This document shows, piece after piece, positions 38,297-46,513 of a stretch of 64,000 nucleotides of DNA. Position 1 is the first letter of the stretch. Each line of letters begins with the position of its first letter. The position numbers and the translations under genes are program-made. Source of the stretch: Photobacterium aphoticum. GTDB taxonomy: Bacteria > Pseudomonadota > Gammaproteobacteria > Enterobacterales > Vibrionaceae. The stretch covers positions 54,073-118,072 of the forward strand of contig NZ_LDOV01000021.1 in assembly GCF_001029435.1 (NCBI RefSeq), in the 5' to 3' direction. Below the pieces are notes generated by a model. That model saw only the letters and a list, made by a program, of their open reading frames with translations, had not been told where the DNA came from and ran no database searches.

Positions 38297-38767
38297 TCAC
38301 AACTCTTTGTCGTGTGTATGTTTCTCGCAACACCGCGACGACCGGACGGAACGATCAGCCGGCACGTCATCCCCCAGCGCCTCTAAAATCGAGCAGTGGC
38401 TGGCATCATCATCGGCGTGACCACAACAAGCATCATTGATTTTACGCAGGGCACCACGAATACGTTGCAGCTCGGCAATCTTACTGTCCACCTCATCCAA
38501 TTTGGCCTGCGTAATGGCTTTGACCTCGGCACAACTGTGCTGACAGGCTTCCAAACGAATATCCAGCAGCTCACGGATCTCATCTAAGCTCAGCCCCACC
38601 GCTTTGGCGCGCAGGATAAAGCGAATACGCGACAAGTCCTCCTCACTATAGAGGCGGTAGCCGCTCTCATTGCGGCCCGACGGCACCAGCAAGCCGTTCT
38701 TTTCATAAAAGCGCAGCGTATCGCTACTGACGTCACAGCGCTTTGCCAGCTGGCCAATCAAATACAT
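38297..38767 (-). CDS. zntR: MerR-family metal regulator, ZntR-like
   Basis: A 156-residue MerR activator. The N-terminal winged helix starts MYLIGQLAKRCDVSSDTLRF and is followed by the dimerisation coiled coil. The metal-binding cysteines of ZntR are conserved in order: the Cys of EACQHSC and DACCGHADDDASHC. The C-terminus has an additional tail with RCCEKHTHDKEL, absent from E. coli ZntR. The ATG at 38767 gives the family start. No zinc exporter gene is adjacent. It is divergent from purH. Confidence 0.82.
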   Translation of the reverse strand: MYLIGQLAKRCDVSSDTLRFYEKNGLLVPSGRNESGYRLYSEEDLSRIRFILRAKAVGLSLDEIRELLDIRLEACQHSCAEVKAITQAKLDEVDSKIAELQRIRGALRKINDACCGHADDDASHCSILEALGDDVPADRSVRSSRCCEKHTHDKEL

Positions 38768-38804
38768 CGTAAGCCCTTCCCCGTTGGTGGTTACCCAAAC
38801 CAAA

Positions 38805-38842
38805 AAGCAAACGTTTGCGCAACACGAGAATTAATGTAAAAT
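38805..38842 (+). promoter_or_regulatory. purH promoter with PurR operator
   Basis: The 12-bp palindrome GCAAACGTTTGC (38807-38818) is a perfect core PurR box. It covers the -35 hexamer TTGCGC (38815-38820), which is followed after 16 bp by -10 TAAAAT (38837-38842). PurR bound to hypoxanthine or guanine would exclude RNA polymerase. Confidence 0.85.
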
Positions 38843-38978
38843 ATGCCACGTTGATCACAAGGATCACTCTTGGACATACCCGGTATCTTTGATTCTAACC
38901 GAGGGTATTTACCAAAGGCCAGTGCCCCGCCGCGTCGCTTTTGGCAAATATTCCCCGTGTATATAAGAGATGGTAGCA

Positions 38979-40571
38979 ATGGAAAACGCTCGTCCTATCC
39001 GCCGTGCGCTCATCAGCGTGTCAGATAAAACCGGTATTGTTGAATTTGCTCAAGCACTGGCTGCTCGTGGTGTCGATATCCTGTCGACTGGCGGTACCGC
39101 TAAGTTACTTGCCGAGCAAGGCATTCAGGTCACAGAAGTGTCCGATCACACAGGCTTCCCGGAAATGATGGATGGCCGCGTGAAAACCCTGCACCCGAAA
39201 ATTCACGGTGGAGTCCTTGGCCGTCGCGGTACCGATGACGCTGTCATGGCGGAGCACGGCATTGCCCCTATCGACATGGTGGTCGTGAACCTTTATCCGT
39301 TTGCGGCAACCGTCGCCAACCCAAATTGCACATTGGAAGATGCCATCGAGAACATCGATATCGGCGGCCCGACCATGGTGCGCTCAGCGGCGAAAAACCA
39401 CAAAGACGTGACCATTGTGGTTAATGCCCACGACTACGACCGCGTGCTGACCGAAATGGCTGCGCACGACGGCTCACTGACTCACGCGACCCGCTTTGAT
39501 TTAGCCATTGCGGCGTTTGAACACACAGCGGCCTATGACGGCATGATCGCCAACTACTTCGGCACCATGGTGCCATCGTACGGCGACAACAAAGAAGGCG
39601 ATGAGGCATCCATTTTCCCGCGTACCTTCAACCAGCAGTTCGAGAAAAAACAAGACATGCGCTATGGCGAAAACAGCCATCAGGCGGCCGCTTTCTATGT
39701 GGAAGCCAGCCCTGAAGAAGCGTCTGTCTCTACCGCCCGCCAAATTCAGGGCAAAGCCCTGTCTTACAACAACATCGCCGATACCGATGCCGCACTGGAG
39801 TGCGTGAAAGAGTTCGACGAGCCAGCCTGTGTGATCGTCAAGCACGCCAACCCATGTGGTGTGGCACTTGGGGGCGACATTCTGGAAGCCTACAACCGCG
39901 CTTACCAGACCGATCCAACCTCTGCGTTTGGCGGCATCATTGCCTTTAACCGTGAACTGGATGCTGCAACGGCGTCTGCCATTGTTGAGCGCCAGTTCGT
40001 GGAAGTGATCATCGCACCGAAAGTTACGGCTGAAGCGATTGCCGTGGTGGCAGCGAAGAAAAACGTGCGCTTGCTGGAGTGTGGCGAGTGGTCAAGCAAG
40101 ACCACCGGCTTTGACGTGAAGCGCGTCAACGGCGGCCTGCTGGTGCAAGAGCGCGATCAGGGCATGGTGACACTGGACGATCTGAAAGTGGTCTCTCAGC
40201 GCCAGCCAACCGACGAAGAATTGAAAGATGCCCTGTTCTGCTGGAAAGTCGCCAAGTACGTGAAGTCCAATGCGATTGTCTACGCCAAGGGTGATATGAC
40301 CATCGGCGTGGGTGCCGGCCAAATGAGCCGCGTGTACTCCGCCAAAATCGCCGGCATTAAAGCGGCGGATGAAGGCCTGGAAGTGGCAGGCAGCGTGATG
40401 GCCTCCGATGCCTTCTTCCCGTTCCGCGACGGCATTGATGCCGCAGCAGAAGCCGGTATCAAGTGTGTGATCCAACCGGGTGGCTCAATGCGTGACGACG
40501 AAGTGATTGCCGCAGCCGATGAACACGGCATGGCGATGATCTTTACGGGCATGCGTCATTTCCGCCACTAA
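38979..40571 (+). CDS. purH: Bifunctional AICAR transformylase / IMP cyclohydrolase PurH
   Basis: A 530-residue enzyme performing the last two steps of IMP synthesis. The N-terminal MGS-like cyclohydrolase ([36 protein letters not shown]) is followed by the transformylase with [14 protein letters not shown] and [10 protein letters not shown]. The ATG at 38979, with AAGAG 9 nt upstream, gives the E. coli length (529). A purine repressor site lies in the promoter. Confidence 0.97.
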   Translation: MENARPIRRALISVSDKTGIVEFAQALAARGVDILSTGGTAKLLAEQGIQVTEVSDHTGFPEMMDGRVKTLHPKIHGGVLGRRGTDDAVMAEHGIAPIDMVVVNLYPFAATVANPNCTLEDAIENIDIGGPTMVRSAAKNHKDVTIVVNAHDYDRVLTEMAAHDGSLTHATRFDLAIAAFEHTAAYDGMIANYFGTMVPSYGDNKEGDEASIFPRTFNQQFEKKQDMRYGENSHQAAAFYVEASPEEASVSTARQIQGKALSYNNIADTDAALECVKEFDEPACVIVKHANPCGVALGGDILEAYNRAYQTDPTSAFGGIIAFNRELDAATASAIVERQFVEVIIAPKVTAEAIAVVAAKKNVRLLECGEWSSKTTGFDVKRVNGGLLVQERDQGMVTLDDLKVVSQRQPTDEELKDALFCWKVAKYVKSNAIVYAKGDMTIGVGAGQMSRVYSAKIAGIKAADEGLEVAGSVMASDAFFPFRDGIDAAAEAGIKCVIQPGGSMRDDEVIAAADEHGMAMIFTGMRHFRH

Positions 40572-40591
40572 TTTCCTCTTCGTATTTGGCA

Positions 40592-40678
40592 CTGTGGCGT
40601 CGTTAGCTGCTTTCGCCTACCCCGGTCACATAGCGGGCTATGCTCCCGGGGATGGGCTCAATTGCTGCCTAGCCACAG
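40592..40678. repeat. Long imperfect palindrome between purH and purD
   Basis: CTGTGGC (40592-40598) pairs with GCCACAG (40672-40678). Inside, CCCCGG (40620-40625) pairs with CCGGGG (40646-40651), and CATAGC pairs with GCTATG at the apex. The remaining arms are partly complementary. The element has the look of a dispersed palindromic intergenic repeat rather than a terminator: no T-run follows and purD needs readthrough or its own promoter. Confidence 0.65.
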
Positions 40679-40854
40679 CACCAACTACTTTGAGCAAAAC
40701 TTATAATTTTGTTTTTTAAGTATTCCGATATTTGAAATACATAGAGCAAGTCAGTGACTTTAAGTTCAAGGAAAAAGCGCGCAGTTTATAAGCATAAATG
40801 AGCACTTTTGACGCCGAAATTAAAACACTGACGACGCTATAAGGATTTTAAAAC

Positions 40855-42147
40855 ATGAATGTATTGATTATTGGTTCTGGCGGTCGTGAACATGCACTGG
40901 GTTGGAAAGCCGCACAAAACCCGAACGTAGAAACCGTATTCATCGCCCCGGGCAACGCCGGTACCGCACTGGAACCTAAGCTGGAAAACGTCAACATTGA
41001 CGTGGAAGACATCGCAGGACTGGTTGCCTTTGCACAAGAGAAACAGATTGAACTGACCATTGTCGGCCCGGAAGCCCCTCTGGTGATCGGTGTGGTTGAT
41101 GCATTTCGTGAAGCGGGCCTGCCGATTTTCGGCCCAACACAAGCGGCTGCACAACTGGAAGGCTCTAAAGCCTTCACCAAAGATTTCCTGGCCCGCCACC
41201 AGATCCCAACCGGTGCTTACGCCAATTTCACAGAGATTGAGCCAGCACTCGCTTACGTGCGTGAGCAAGGCGCACCGATTGTGGTGAAAGCCGATGGCCT
41301 CGCTGCAGGTAAAGGCGTGATTGTCGCGATGACACTGGAAGAAGCGGAAGCGGCGATCAAAGACATGTTGGCCGATAACGTGTTTGGCGACGCAGGCAGC
41401 CGTGTGGTGATTGAAGAATTCCTCGATGGTGAGGAAGCGAGCTTCATCGTGATGGTGGACGGTGAGAACGTGCTGGCCATGGCCACCAGCCAGGATCACA
41501 AGCGTGTCGGCGATAAAGACACCGGCCCGAACACCGGCGGCATGGGTGCATATTCACCGGCCCCAGTGGTGACACCTGCGATCCACAACCGCATCATGGA
41601 AGAAGTGATTTACCCGACCGTGCGCGGCATGGCGGCAGAAGGCAATCCGTACACCGGCTTCCTGTACGCAGGACTGATGATCGATGCTGACGGCACGCCA
41701 AAAGTGATTGAGTACAACTGCCGCTTTGGCGATCCGGAAACCCAGCCGATCATGATGCGCATGGAATCAGACTTGGTGGAACTGTGTCTGGCTGCCATTG
41801 ACGGCAAGCTGGACAGCGTGGAGTCCAAATGGGACCCGCGTGCCTCTATCGGTATCGTACTGGCCGCAGGCGGCTACCCAGCGGCTTACAACAAGGGAGA
41901 TGCCATCCACGGCCTGCCTCAGTTGGAAATCGAGGGAGAGAAGGTGTTCCATGCCGGTACGGCGAACCAGAATGGCGATGTGGTGACAAACGGCGGTCGC
42001 GTACTGTGTGCCACGGCATTGGGCCACAGCGTCTCAGAAGCCCAGCAGCGCGCGTATGCACTGGCGAAGCAAATCAGCTGGGATGGCATGTTCCACCGCA
42101 ATGACATCGGCTACCGTGCCATTGCCCGCGAGCAGCAAGACAGCTAA
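40855..42147 (+). CDS. purD: Phosphoribosylamine-glycine ligase PurD
   Basis: A 430-residue ATP-grasp enzyme forming GAR in purine synthesis. The N-terminus is NVLIIGSGGREHALGWKAAQ; the ATP loop is VVKADGLAAGKGVIVAM; GDKDTGPNTGGMGAYSPAPV and YNCRFGDPETQPIMMR are family signatures. It lies 283 bp from purH, unusually far for this pair, because of the palindromic element and an AT-rich segment. Confidence 0.97.
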   Translation: MNVLIIGSGGREHALGWKAAQNPNVETVFIAPGNAGTALEPKLENVNIDVEDIAGLVAFAQEKQIELTIVGPEAPLVIGVVDAFREAGLPIFGPTQAAAQLEGSKAFTKDFLARHQIPTGAYANFTEIEPALAYVREQGAPIVVKADGLAAGKGVIVAMTLEEAEAAIKDMLADNVFGDAGSRVVIEEFLDGEEASFIVMVDGENVLAMATSQDHKRVGDKDTGPNTGGMGAYSPAPVVTPAIHNRIMEEVIYPTVRGMAAEGNPYTGFLYAGLMIDADGTPKVIEYNCRFGDPETQPIMMRMESDLVELCLAAIDGKLDSVESKWDPRASIGIVLAAGGYPAAYNKGDAIHGLPQLEIEGEKVFHAGTANQNGDVVTNGGRVLCATALGHSVSEAQQRAYALAKQISWDGMFHRNDIGYRAIAREQQDS

Positions 42148-42182
42148 TCGCGTCTGTGGTTTCAACCGCGTGTCACACCTAT

Positions 42183-42210
42183 AAAAAATGCGCCCATCGG
42201 CGCATTTTTT
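42183..42210. terminator. Bidirectional terminator, purD / DUF1481
   Basis: A 12-bp stem (AAAAAATGCGCC / GGCGCATTTTTT) with a CATC loop lies between converging genes. Confidence 0.95.
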
Positions 42211-42250
42211 GTATCAGCTCATCGTCAGTCTATTCATTCAACCGACTCAC

Positions 42251-42973
42251 TCAGCCTTTGAGCAAGGTCGGTGCGGTCAGACAGCGCGGCTGAGTCGTGT
42301 TAAACATCAATAATTGTTGGGCCGTCAGGCTCTGACGTTTCATGTCCCCGACCACCGCCATGTAGCCCTGCTGCTGGATCGGCTCAAACTGCTCTCGCAG
42401 ATGGGCAGGCAATGCCGGAGAAAAACTCACCCGTACGGCATCGGCCGATTGGGTGCCGGTGTTGCTGCAAGGATAAAACGCCCCTTGCTGCCAGTAACCC
42501 TGCACCAGCGCACGATCGGCACGGCGCTGTGCTTTCACCACATCAACGCCACGCTGGGCATCTTGGGTCAGCTCATAGAGTTGGGTGTTGGTCAGAGGAA
42601 TACGTTCATCCCCCAGCGTGTAGCGCTGGAAAACGGCACGGCCTTGGGTGTCGTAGCGCACCGTTAATGAGAACGGCTTAAGCTGCTGCTCATCCAGTTG
42701 CTCACCTTCACGCTGCAGTTCACGCAATTGGCCTTCGCGCCAACGGTAGTCAGACTGATAATGCCCTTGATCGCCGGTCATCACGTAATCGCCCAAACGG
42801 ACAGGTCGATTTTGCTGTGAGGTATACCAATACAACGCGGTGTGATCACCAAGGGTTTCCCCGCCAGTGTGCGTCAAAATCGGTGTCAGGCTGTTTTCTG
42901 GAACGGTAACCGTCGGGCTGGAGGCGCACCCCGCTAACAGCGAGATGGAGAAGAAAAGAAGAAGACGTTTCAT
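42251..42973 (-). CDS. DUF1481 lipoprotein (YjaH family)
   Basis: A 240-residue predicted lipoprotein. The signal peptide ends in lipobox LLAGC with the acylated cysteine at position 16. The DUF1481 family (E. coli YjaH) is always found next to hupA, as here. No catalytic motif is visible and function is unknown. Its ribosome-binding site (GGAG) lies inside the hairpin that follows hupA. Confidence 0.85.
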   Translation of the reverse strand: MKRLLLFFSISLLAGCASSPTVTVPENSLTPILTHTGGETLGDHTALYWYTSQQNRPVRLGDYVMTGDQGHYQSDYRWREGQLRELQREGEQLDEQQLKPFSLTVRYDTQGRAVFQRYTLGDERIPLTNTQLYELTQDAQRGVDVVKAQRRADRALVQGYWQQGAFYPCSNTGTQSADAVRVSFSPALPAHLREQFEPIQQQGYMAVVGDMKRQSLTAQQLLMFNTTQPRCLTAPTLLKG

Positions 42974-42975
42974 GG

Positions 42976-43008
42976 AAAAACTCCGCCAGATAAGAGACCT
43001 GGCGGAGT
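42976..43008 (-). terminator. Hairpin/terminator after hupA that covers the DUF1481 ribosome site
   Basis: The 10-bp stem ACTCCGCCAG / CTGGCGGAGT (9-nt loop) is followed leftward by TTTT, the form of an intrinsic terminator for hupA. The descending arm contains the GGAG that would serve the DUF1481 ATG at 42973, so any readthrough mRNA has its start site folded. Confidence 0.82.
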
Positions 43009-43013
43009 ATAGA

Positions 43014-43286
43014 TTATTTCACTGAGTCTTTCAGTGCTTTACCAGCAACGAATGCAGGAACGTTCGCCGCCGCAATCTGAATTTCCTGACCCGTTTGTGG
43101 GTTACGGCCAGTACGTGCAGCGCGGTGGTTCACTTTAAAAGTACCAAAGCCAATTAGTTGAACCTGGTCACCATCTTTAAGCGCAGCAGTGATGCCGTCT
43201 AGAGTTGACTCTAGTGCCACTTTCGCTTGAGCTTTAGATAGATCTGCTTTTTCAGCGATCAGGTCAATCAGTTGGGTCTTGTTCAT
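43014..43286 (-). CDS. hupA: DNA-binding protein HU-alpha
   Basis: A 90-residue nucleoid protein that bends DNA as a dimer. [20 protein letters not shown], the hinge [20 protein letters not shown] and the C-terminus [15 protein letters not shown] are the HU-alpha pattern. The order DUF416 ... hupA-DUF1481 is conserved in Vibrionales and Enterobacterales, although here the CNNM gene and brnQ lie between. Confidence 0.97.
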   Translation of the reverse strand: MNKTQLIDLIAEKADLSKAQAKVALESTLDGITAALKDGDQVQLIGFGTFKVNHRAARTGRNPQTGQEIQIAAANVPAFVAGKALKDSVK

Positions 43287-43514
43287 TAGGTTTCCCTTCT
43301 AAGGTTTTTTCTTAAGACGCATCAACTCTAATTCAAAAGAAGCCCGTGTGGCAAAGGTTTGTCGGCTATCCTGTGGTTAGGTGAGGAGTCTTTAACCACA
43401 AACTGAGCGCAAGTTCACAAAATGTTACTAATGTGAAAGGTGAAATAGTTGTATTTATTCACTCTGGCACCGATTAATATAGGCGTCATTCGTTAACTAT
43501 GAACCAAGGTAAGC

Positions 43515-44570
43515 ATGATACTCCTTACGATTTACATCTCTGTCGCAATTGGTGTTTCGTTTATTTGCTCGGTACTTGAGGCCGTACTCCTCAGTATTTC
43601 GCCAAGCTACATTGGCACCCTACGCCATCAAGGTCACCCAGCAGCGCCGCGTCTTGCTGCTTTGAAAGAAAATATTGACCGCCCTCTCGCCTCTATCCTG
43701 ACTCTAAATACCGTGGCTCACACTGTGGGTGCTGCTACCGCTGGTGCACAAGCGGCCGTTGTTTTTGGTAGCGAGTGGCTGGGTGTGTTCTCGGGTGCCC
43801 TGACTGTCGGCATCCTGCTGCTGTCTGAGATCATTCCAAAAACCATCGGTGCGACTTACTGGCGCCAGTTGGCACCGATGAGTGCAACACTACTTCGTTG
43901 GATGGTATTGCTACTGACCCCATTTGTGTGGGTTTCAGAGCAAATCACCCGTCGCCTGTCTCATGGCCATGAAGCCCCTAAGCTGCGTGACGAACTGTCA
44001 GCGATGGCGATGCTGGCACACGAATCTGGCGAACTGGCAGAAGGTGAATCAAAAATTCTGGCGAACCTGCTGCAATTCCGCGATGTGAACGTAACGAAAA
44101 TCATGACACCACGTCCGGTTCTGTTCCGTGTTGATGCTGAGCAGCCAATCAATGAGTTCCTGTCACAGCACAAAGACAGCCCGTTCTCTCGTCCGCTGAT
44201 CTACAGCGAGCAGAAAGACAACATCATTGGTTTCGTTCACCGCCTTGAGCTGTTTGCAGAAAGCCAAGCCGGTCGCGGTCAACGCGAACTGGGTGCGCTG
44301 ATGCGTCCTCTGCCTGTGATCATGAATACCTCAAGCGTGCCTAAAGCGTTTGAACAGCTGATGAAAGAACGTTCTCAGTTGGTTTTGGTGGTCGATGAAT
44401 ACGGCACGGTACAAGGTCTGGTGACCATGGAAGACATCTTTGAACACCTGGTGGGTGAAGAGATTGTCGATGAAGCGGACAAGAACACCGACATGCAGCA
44501 GCTGGCTTTCCAGCGCTGGGAAAAGTGGAAGAAAGCCCACGGTGTAATTGAAAGTAAAGACGACGAGTAA
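43515..44570 (+). CDS. CNNM/CBS-domain membrane protein (CorC/hemolysin-C-like)
   Basis: A 351-residue protein. The DUF21/CNNM membrane domain covers residues 1-150 with three to four helices (SFICSVLEAVLLSISPSYIG; VGILLLSEIIPKTIG). A CBS pair at about 200-325 (VTKIMTPRPVLFRV; VVDEYGTVQGLVTMEDIFEH) follows. The C-terminal CorC_HlyC domain is lacking, so it is the short form. Related proteins influence magnesium or cobalt homeostasis; the transported ion cannot be deduced. Divergent from hupA. Confidence 0.88.
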   Translation: MILLTIYISVAIGVSFICSVLEAVLLSISPSYIGTLRHQGHPAAPRLAALKENIDRPLASILTLNTVAHTVGAATAGAQAAVVFGSEWLGVFSGALTVGILLLSEIIPKTIGATYWRQLAPMSATLLRWMVLLLTPFVWVSEQITRRLSHGHEAPKLRDELSAMAMLAHESGELAEGESKILANLLQFRDVNVTKIMTPRPVLFRVDAEQPINEFLSQHKDSPFSRPLIYSEQKDNIIGFVHRLELFAESQAGRGQRELGALMRPLPVIMNTSSVPKAFEQLMKERSQLVLVVDEYGTVQGLVTMEDIFEHLVGEEIVDEADKNTDMQQLAFQRWEKWKKAHGVIESKDDE

Positions 44571-44588
44571 TCGCCGTTCAAGATAAAG

Positions 44589-44615
44589 AAAAGGGGCCTG
44601 ATGGCCCCTTTTTTG
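44589..44615. terminator. Terminator of the CNNM gene
   Basis: AAAAGGGGCC / GGCCCCTTTT around TGAT, followed by a T-run; it lies between converging CNNM and brnQ genes. Confidence 0.94.
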
Positions 44616-44651
44616 TTGTCTGTCTTTTTTGAAGCGAAGGGAAACCTTGCT

Positions 44652-45974
44652 TTACGCAACGTCCGTAGCGTGTGCCACACACGTCTTCGCTTGCTTACCG
44701 CTCACCGCACACACAACGGTACTCGCCGCCAGTACCACCAGCGTCGGTACCACCCATCCCGCATAATAACCGTACAATGGCAGGTATTGTGTGAAGAACG
44801 GCTCTACGGCTGCTGGCATCGCGCCCAGAATGTGCAGCGCATCAATCCCGCCGAACAGCAAGGCTGTCGCCAAGACGGTTAATACCGCCGGGGTGCTCAA
44901 ACGCTGGCGTAACGGCGCAATCAATAGCAAGCTGATCGCAATCGGGTGCAACGCCACCACCGCTGGCAAGGTGATCGCCAGTAGCTGATCTAAGCCCACA
45001 TTGGCCACCAGACCGGCCACCAGCATGGTGGCCCATACGCTGCGACGGTAAGTTACCGCCTTGAAGGTACGGCTGTAAAACTCACTGCCTGCGGTCGTCA
45101 CACCGATGGCCGTCGTCAAACACGCCAACACCATAACCGCCCCCAATAGCAACACACCAAACGTCCCGAAGTGGGCAATGGTAAACGCCGTCAGGATATC
45201 GCCGCCATTGGTGAAACGCTCACCCAGATTTGCGCTCGTCGCGCCAATGTATGCCAAGGCCAGATACACCAAGGCCATCGCCACCGCGTACATCACCGCT
45301 GCCATCAGGGTGTATTTTGCGGTCGCTCTCGGGCAGCTGATCCCCATGCTCTGAATCGCGCGGAAGATCACCCAGCCAAAACCAATTGAGCCCAAGGCAT
45401 CCATGGTCATGTAGCCTTGCGTCAGGCCTTCGGCAAAGGCACCGTCTTTGTACGCCCCTGTCGCCTGCTGGACAGCCTCACCCGGGAACAGGAAGGCCAC
45501 GACAGCCATCACCGCCAAAATCGCCAGCAACATCGGTGTCAGCCATTTTCCAAGGGTATCCACCAATTTGCCCGGATACAGCGAGAACACAATTGCCAAG
45601 GCACAGAACAAGGCGGTAAAGATCGCCAGCCCGCTGTCACCCCAAAACGGCGCCACACTGAATTGGTACGCCACCGTGATCGCACGTGGGATCACAAAGG
45701 CCGGCCCAATCACAATGAACACCATCACCCAAAAACTGGTCGCCACCGGGCGCGGCAAGGCTGCCGTCAGGTTGTCAGAGCCGCGCACCAGTGCCACCAT
45801 CACCAACGCCAGTGCAGGCAAGCCCACGCCTGTCAGCAGGAAGCCCGTCATACCCGCTGCGAAATGCTCACCGGCTTGATAGCCCAAGAACGGGGGAAAG
45901 ATCAGGTTGCCGGCACCTAAGTACATGGCAAACGTCATGAAGCCTAAGGCGGCGATATTGCGTGCGCTTAACAT
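44652..45974 (-). CDS. brnQ: Branched-chain amino acid carrier BrnQ
   Basis: A 440-residue sodium-coupled leucine/isoleucine/valine importer of the LIVCS family with about 12 hydrophobic helices. The N-terminus has FMTFAMYLGAGNLIFPPFLG and GVGLPALALVMVALVRG; FVIPRAITVAYQFSVAPF is a family segment. An AGAGAGGAT ribosome site precedes the ATG. Upstream lies a leucine-rich leader peptide frame and switching hairpins, which suggest leucine-responsive attenuation. Confidence 0.93.
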   Translation of the reverse strand: MLSARNIAALGFMTFAMYLGAGNLIFPPFLGYQAGEHFAAGMTGFLLTGVGLPALALVMVALVRGSDNLTAALPRPVATSFWVMVFIVIGPAFVIPRAITVAYQFSVAPFWGDSGLAIFTALFCALAIVFSLYPGKLVDTLGKWLTPMLLAILAVMAVVAFLFPGEAVQQATGAYKDGAFAEGLTQGYMTMDALGSIGFGWVIFRAIQSMGISCPRATAKYTLMAAVMYAVAMALVYLALAYIGATSANLGERFTNGGDILTAFTIAHFGTFGVLLLGAVMVLACLTTAIGVTTAGSEFYSRTFKAVTYRRSVWATMLVAGLVANVGLDQLLAITLPAVVALHPIAISLLLIAPLRQRLSTPAVLTVLATALLFGGIDALHILGAMPAAVEPFFTQYLPLYGYYAGWVVPTLVVLAASTVVCAVSGKQAKTCVAHATDVA

Positions 45975-46041
45975 AGTTATCCTCTCTAGCAGTCGCTTGG
46001 AGGAAGAGGCAAGGCAGAAAATGTCGGAAGAGATTTAGACC

Positions 46042-46206
46042 CTGTCAGCTTCATTCCAAGCTGACAGAAAATAGGTACGGCCTGTCAGCCCTGAATAAGT
46101 TCCAGAGAGAGCAGGAGGAGCAGGTTGGCAACAGTCGCAAATGCGCTGTGATCGGCCATGAACGATGTGTATGTCGATTCACGCATGCTCATTCCTCGCT
46201 GACAGG
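46042..46206 (-). promoter_or_regulatory. Putative leucine attenuator upstream of brnQ
   Basis: Four related segments alternate on the leftward transcript: A (46198-46206, CCTGTCAGC), B (46081-46089, GCTGACAGG), C (46058-46067, CTGTCAGCTT) and D (46042-46051, AAGCTGACAG). A:B (9 bp), B:C (8 bp) and C:D (10 bp, 6-nt loop) are mutually exclusive. The leader stop codon lies inside B. A ribosome finishing the leader would mask B and let C:D form; a ribosome stalled on leucine codons would leave B free to pair with C. C:D has no T-run, so termination might need Rho. Confidence 0.65.
46085..46186 (-). CDS. Leucine-rich leader peptide of brnQ
   Basis: A 33-codon frame starts at ATG 46186 with a GAGG ribosome site 7 nt upstream; another in-frame ATG is at 46192. 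Residues 22-33 read LLLLLSLELIQG: five consecutive Leu codons (CTG CTC CTC CTG CTC), then Leu at two of the next four codons, and Ile. The stop TGA falls inside RNA segment B of the attenuator. This is the layout of leuL/ilvL-type leaders, here in front of a transporter gene. Confidence 0.65.
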   Translation of the reverse strand: MRESTYTSFMADHSAFATVANLLLLLSLELIQG

Positions 46207-46244
46207 TTACGGGAAGAAAGCCTCAGCTTTCCGGTTCGTCTACT

Positions 46245-46274
46245 GTTATAAACGTCATTAGCCCTTCAACACAA
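46245..46274 (-). promoter_or_regulatory. Candidate promoter of the brnQ leader
   Basis: Leftward -35 TTGTGT (46269-46274), 18-bp spacer, -10 TATAAC (46245-46250). A start near 46238 would leave about 50 nt before the leader-peptide ATG. Confidence 0.45.
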
Positions 46275-46467
46275 GGGACAAAATAAAATAAGTGTATTGG
46301 CAGAGTAGCACGGGGCAAAACTGGTATTTATCACTACTCACGAAACAAAATATGGAACTTTACACTTAACAACTGCATTACATGCTTAGAGTGCATACCT
46401 TTAGGACGCACAGATGGCCTGCCGATGGGCATACAGGCCGTGTCATCGCTCCCCCTTTTTCGGGCAT
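46275..46467. other. Remainder of the brnQ-DUF416 spacer
   Basis: No gene is seen. A 6-bp inverted repeat (GGCCTG 46416-46421 / CAGGCC 46434-46439) may form a hairpin. The rest is AT-rich and could hold regulator sites for brnQ (for example Lrp), none of which I can identify. Confidence 0.4.
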
Positions 46468-46494
46468 AAAAAAAGAGCCGCAAGCGGCCCTCTC
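46468..46494 (-). terminator. Terminator of DUF416 gene
   Basis: On the leftward transcript AGAGGGCCG-CTTG-CGGCTCTTT forms a stem with some G-U pairs, followed by seven T. Confidence 0.85.
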
Positions 46495-46513
46495 TTTTCT
46501 CATATTACCCGTC

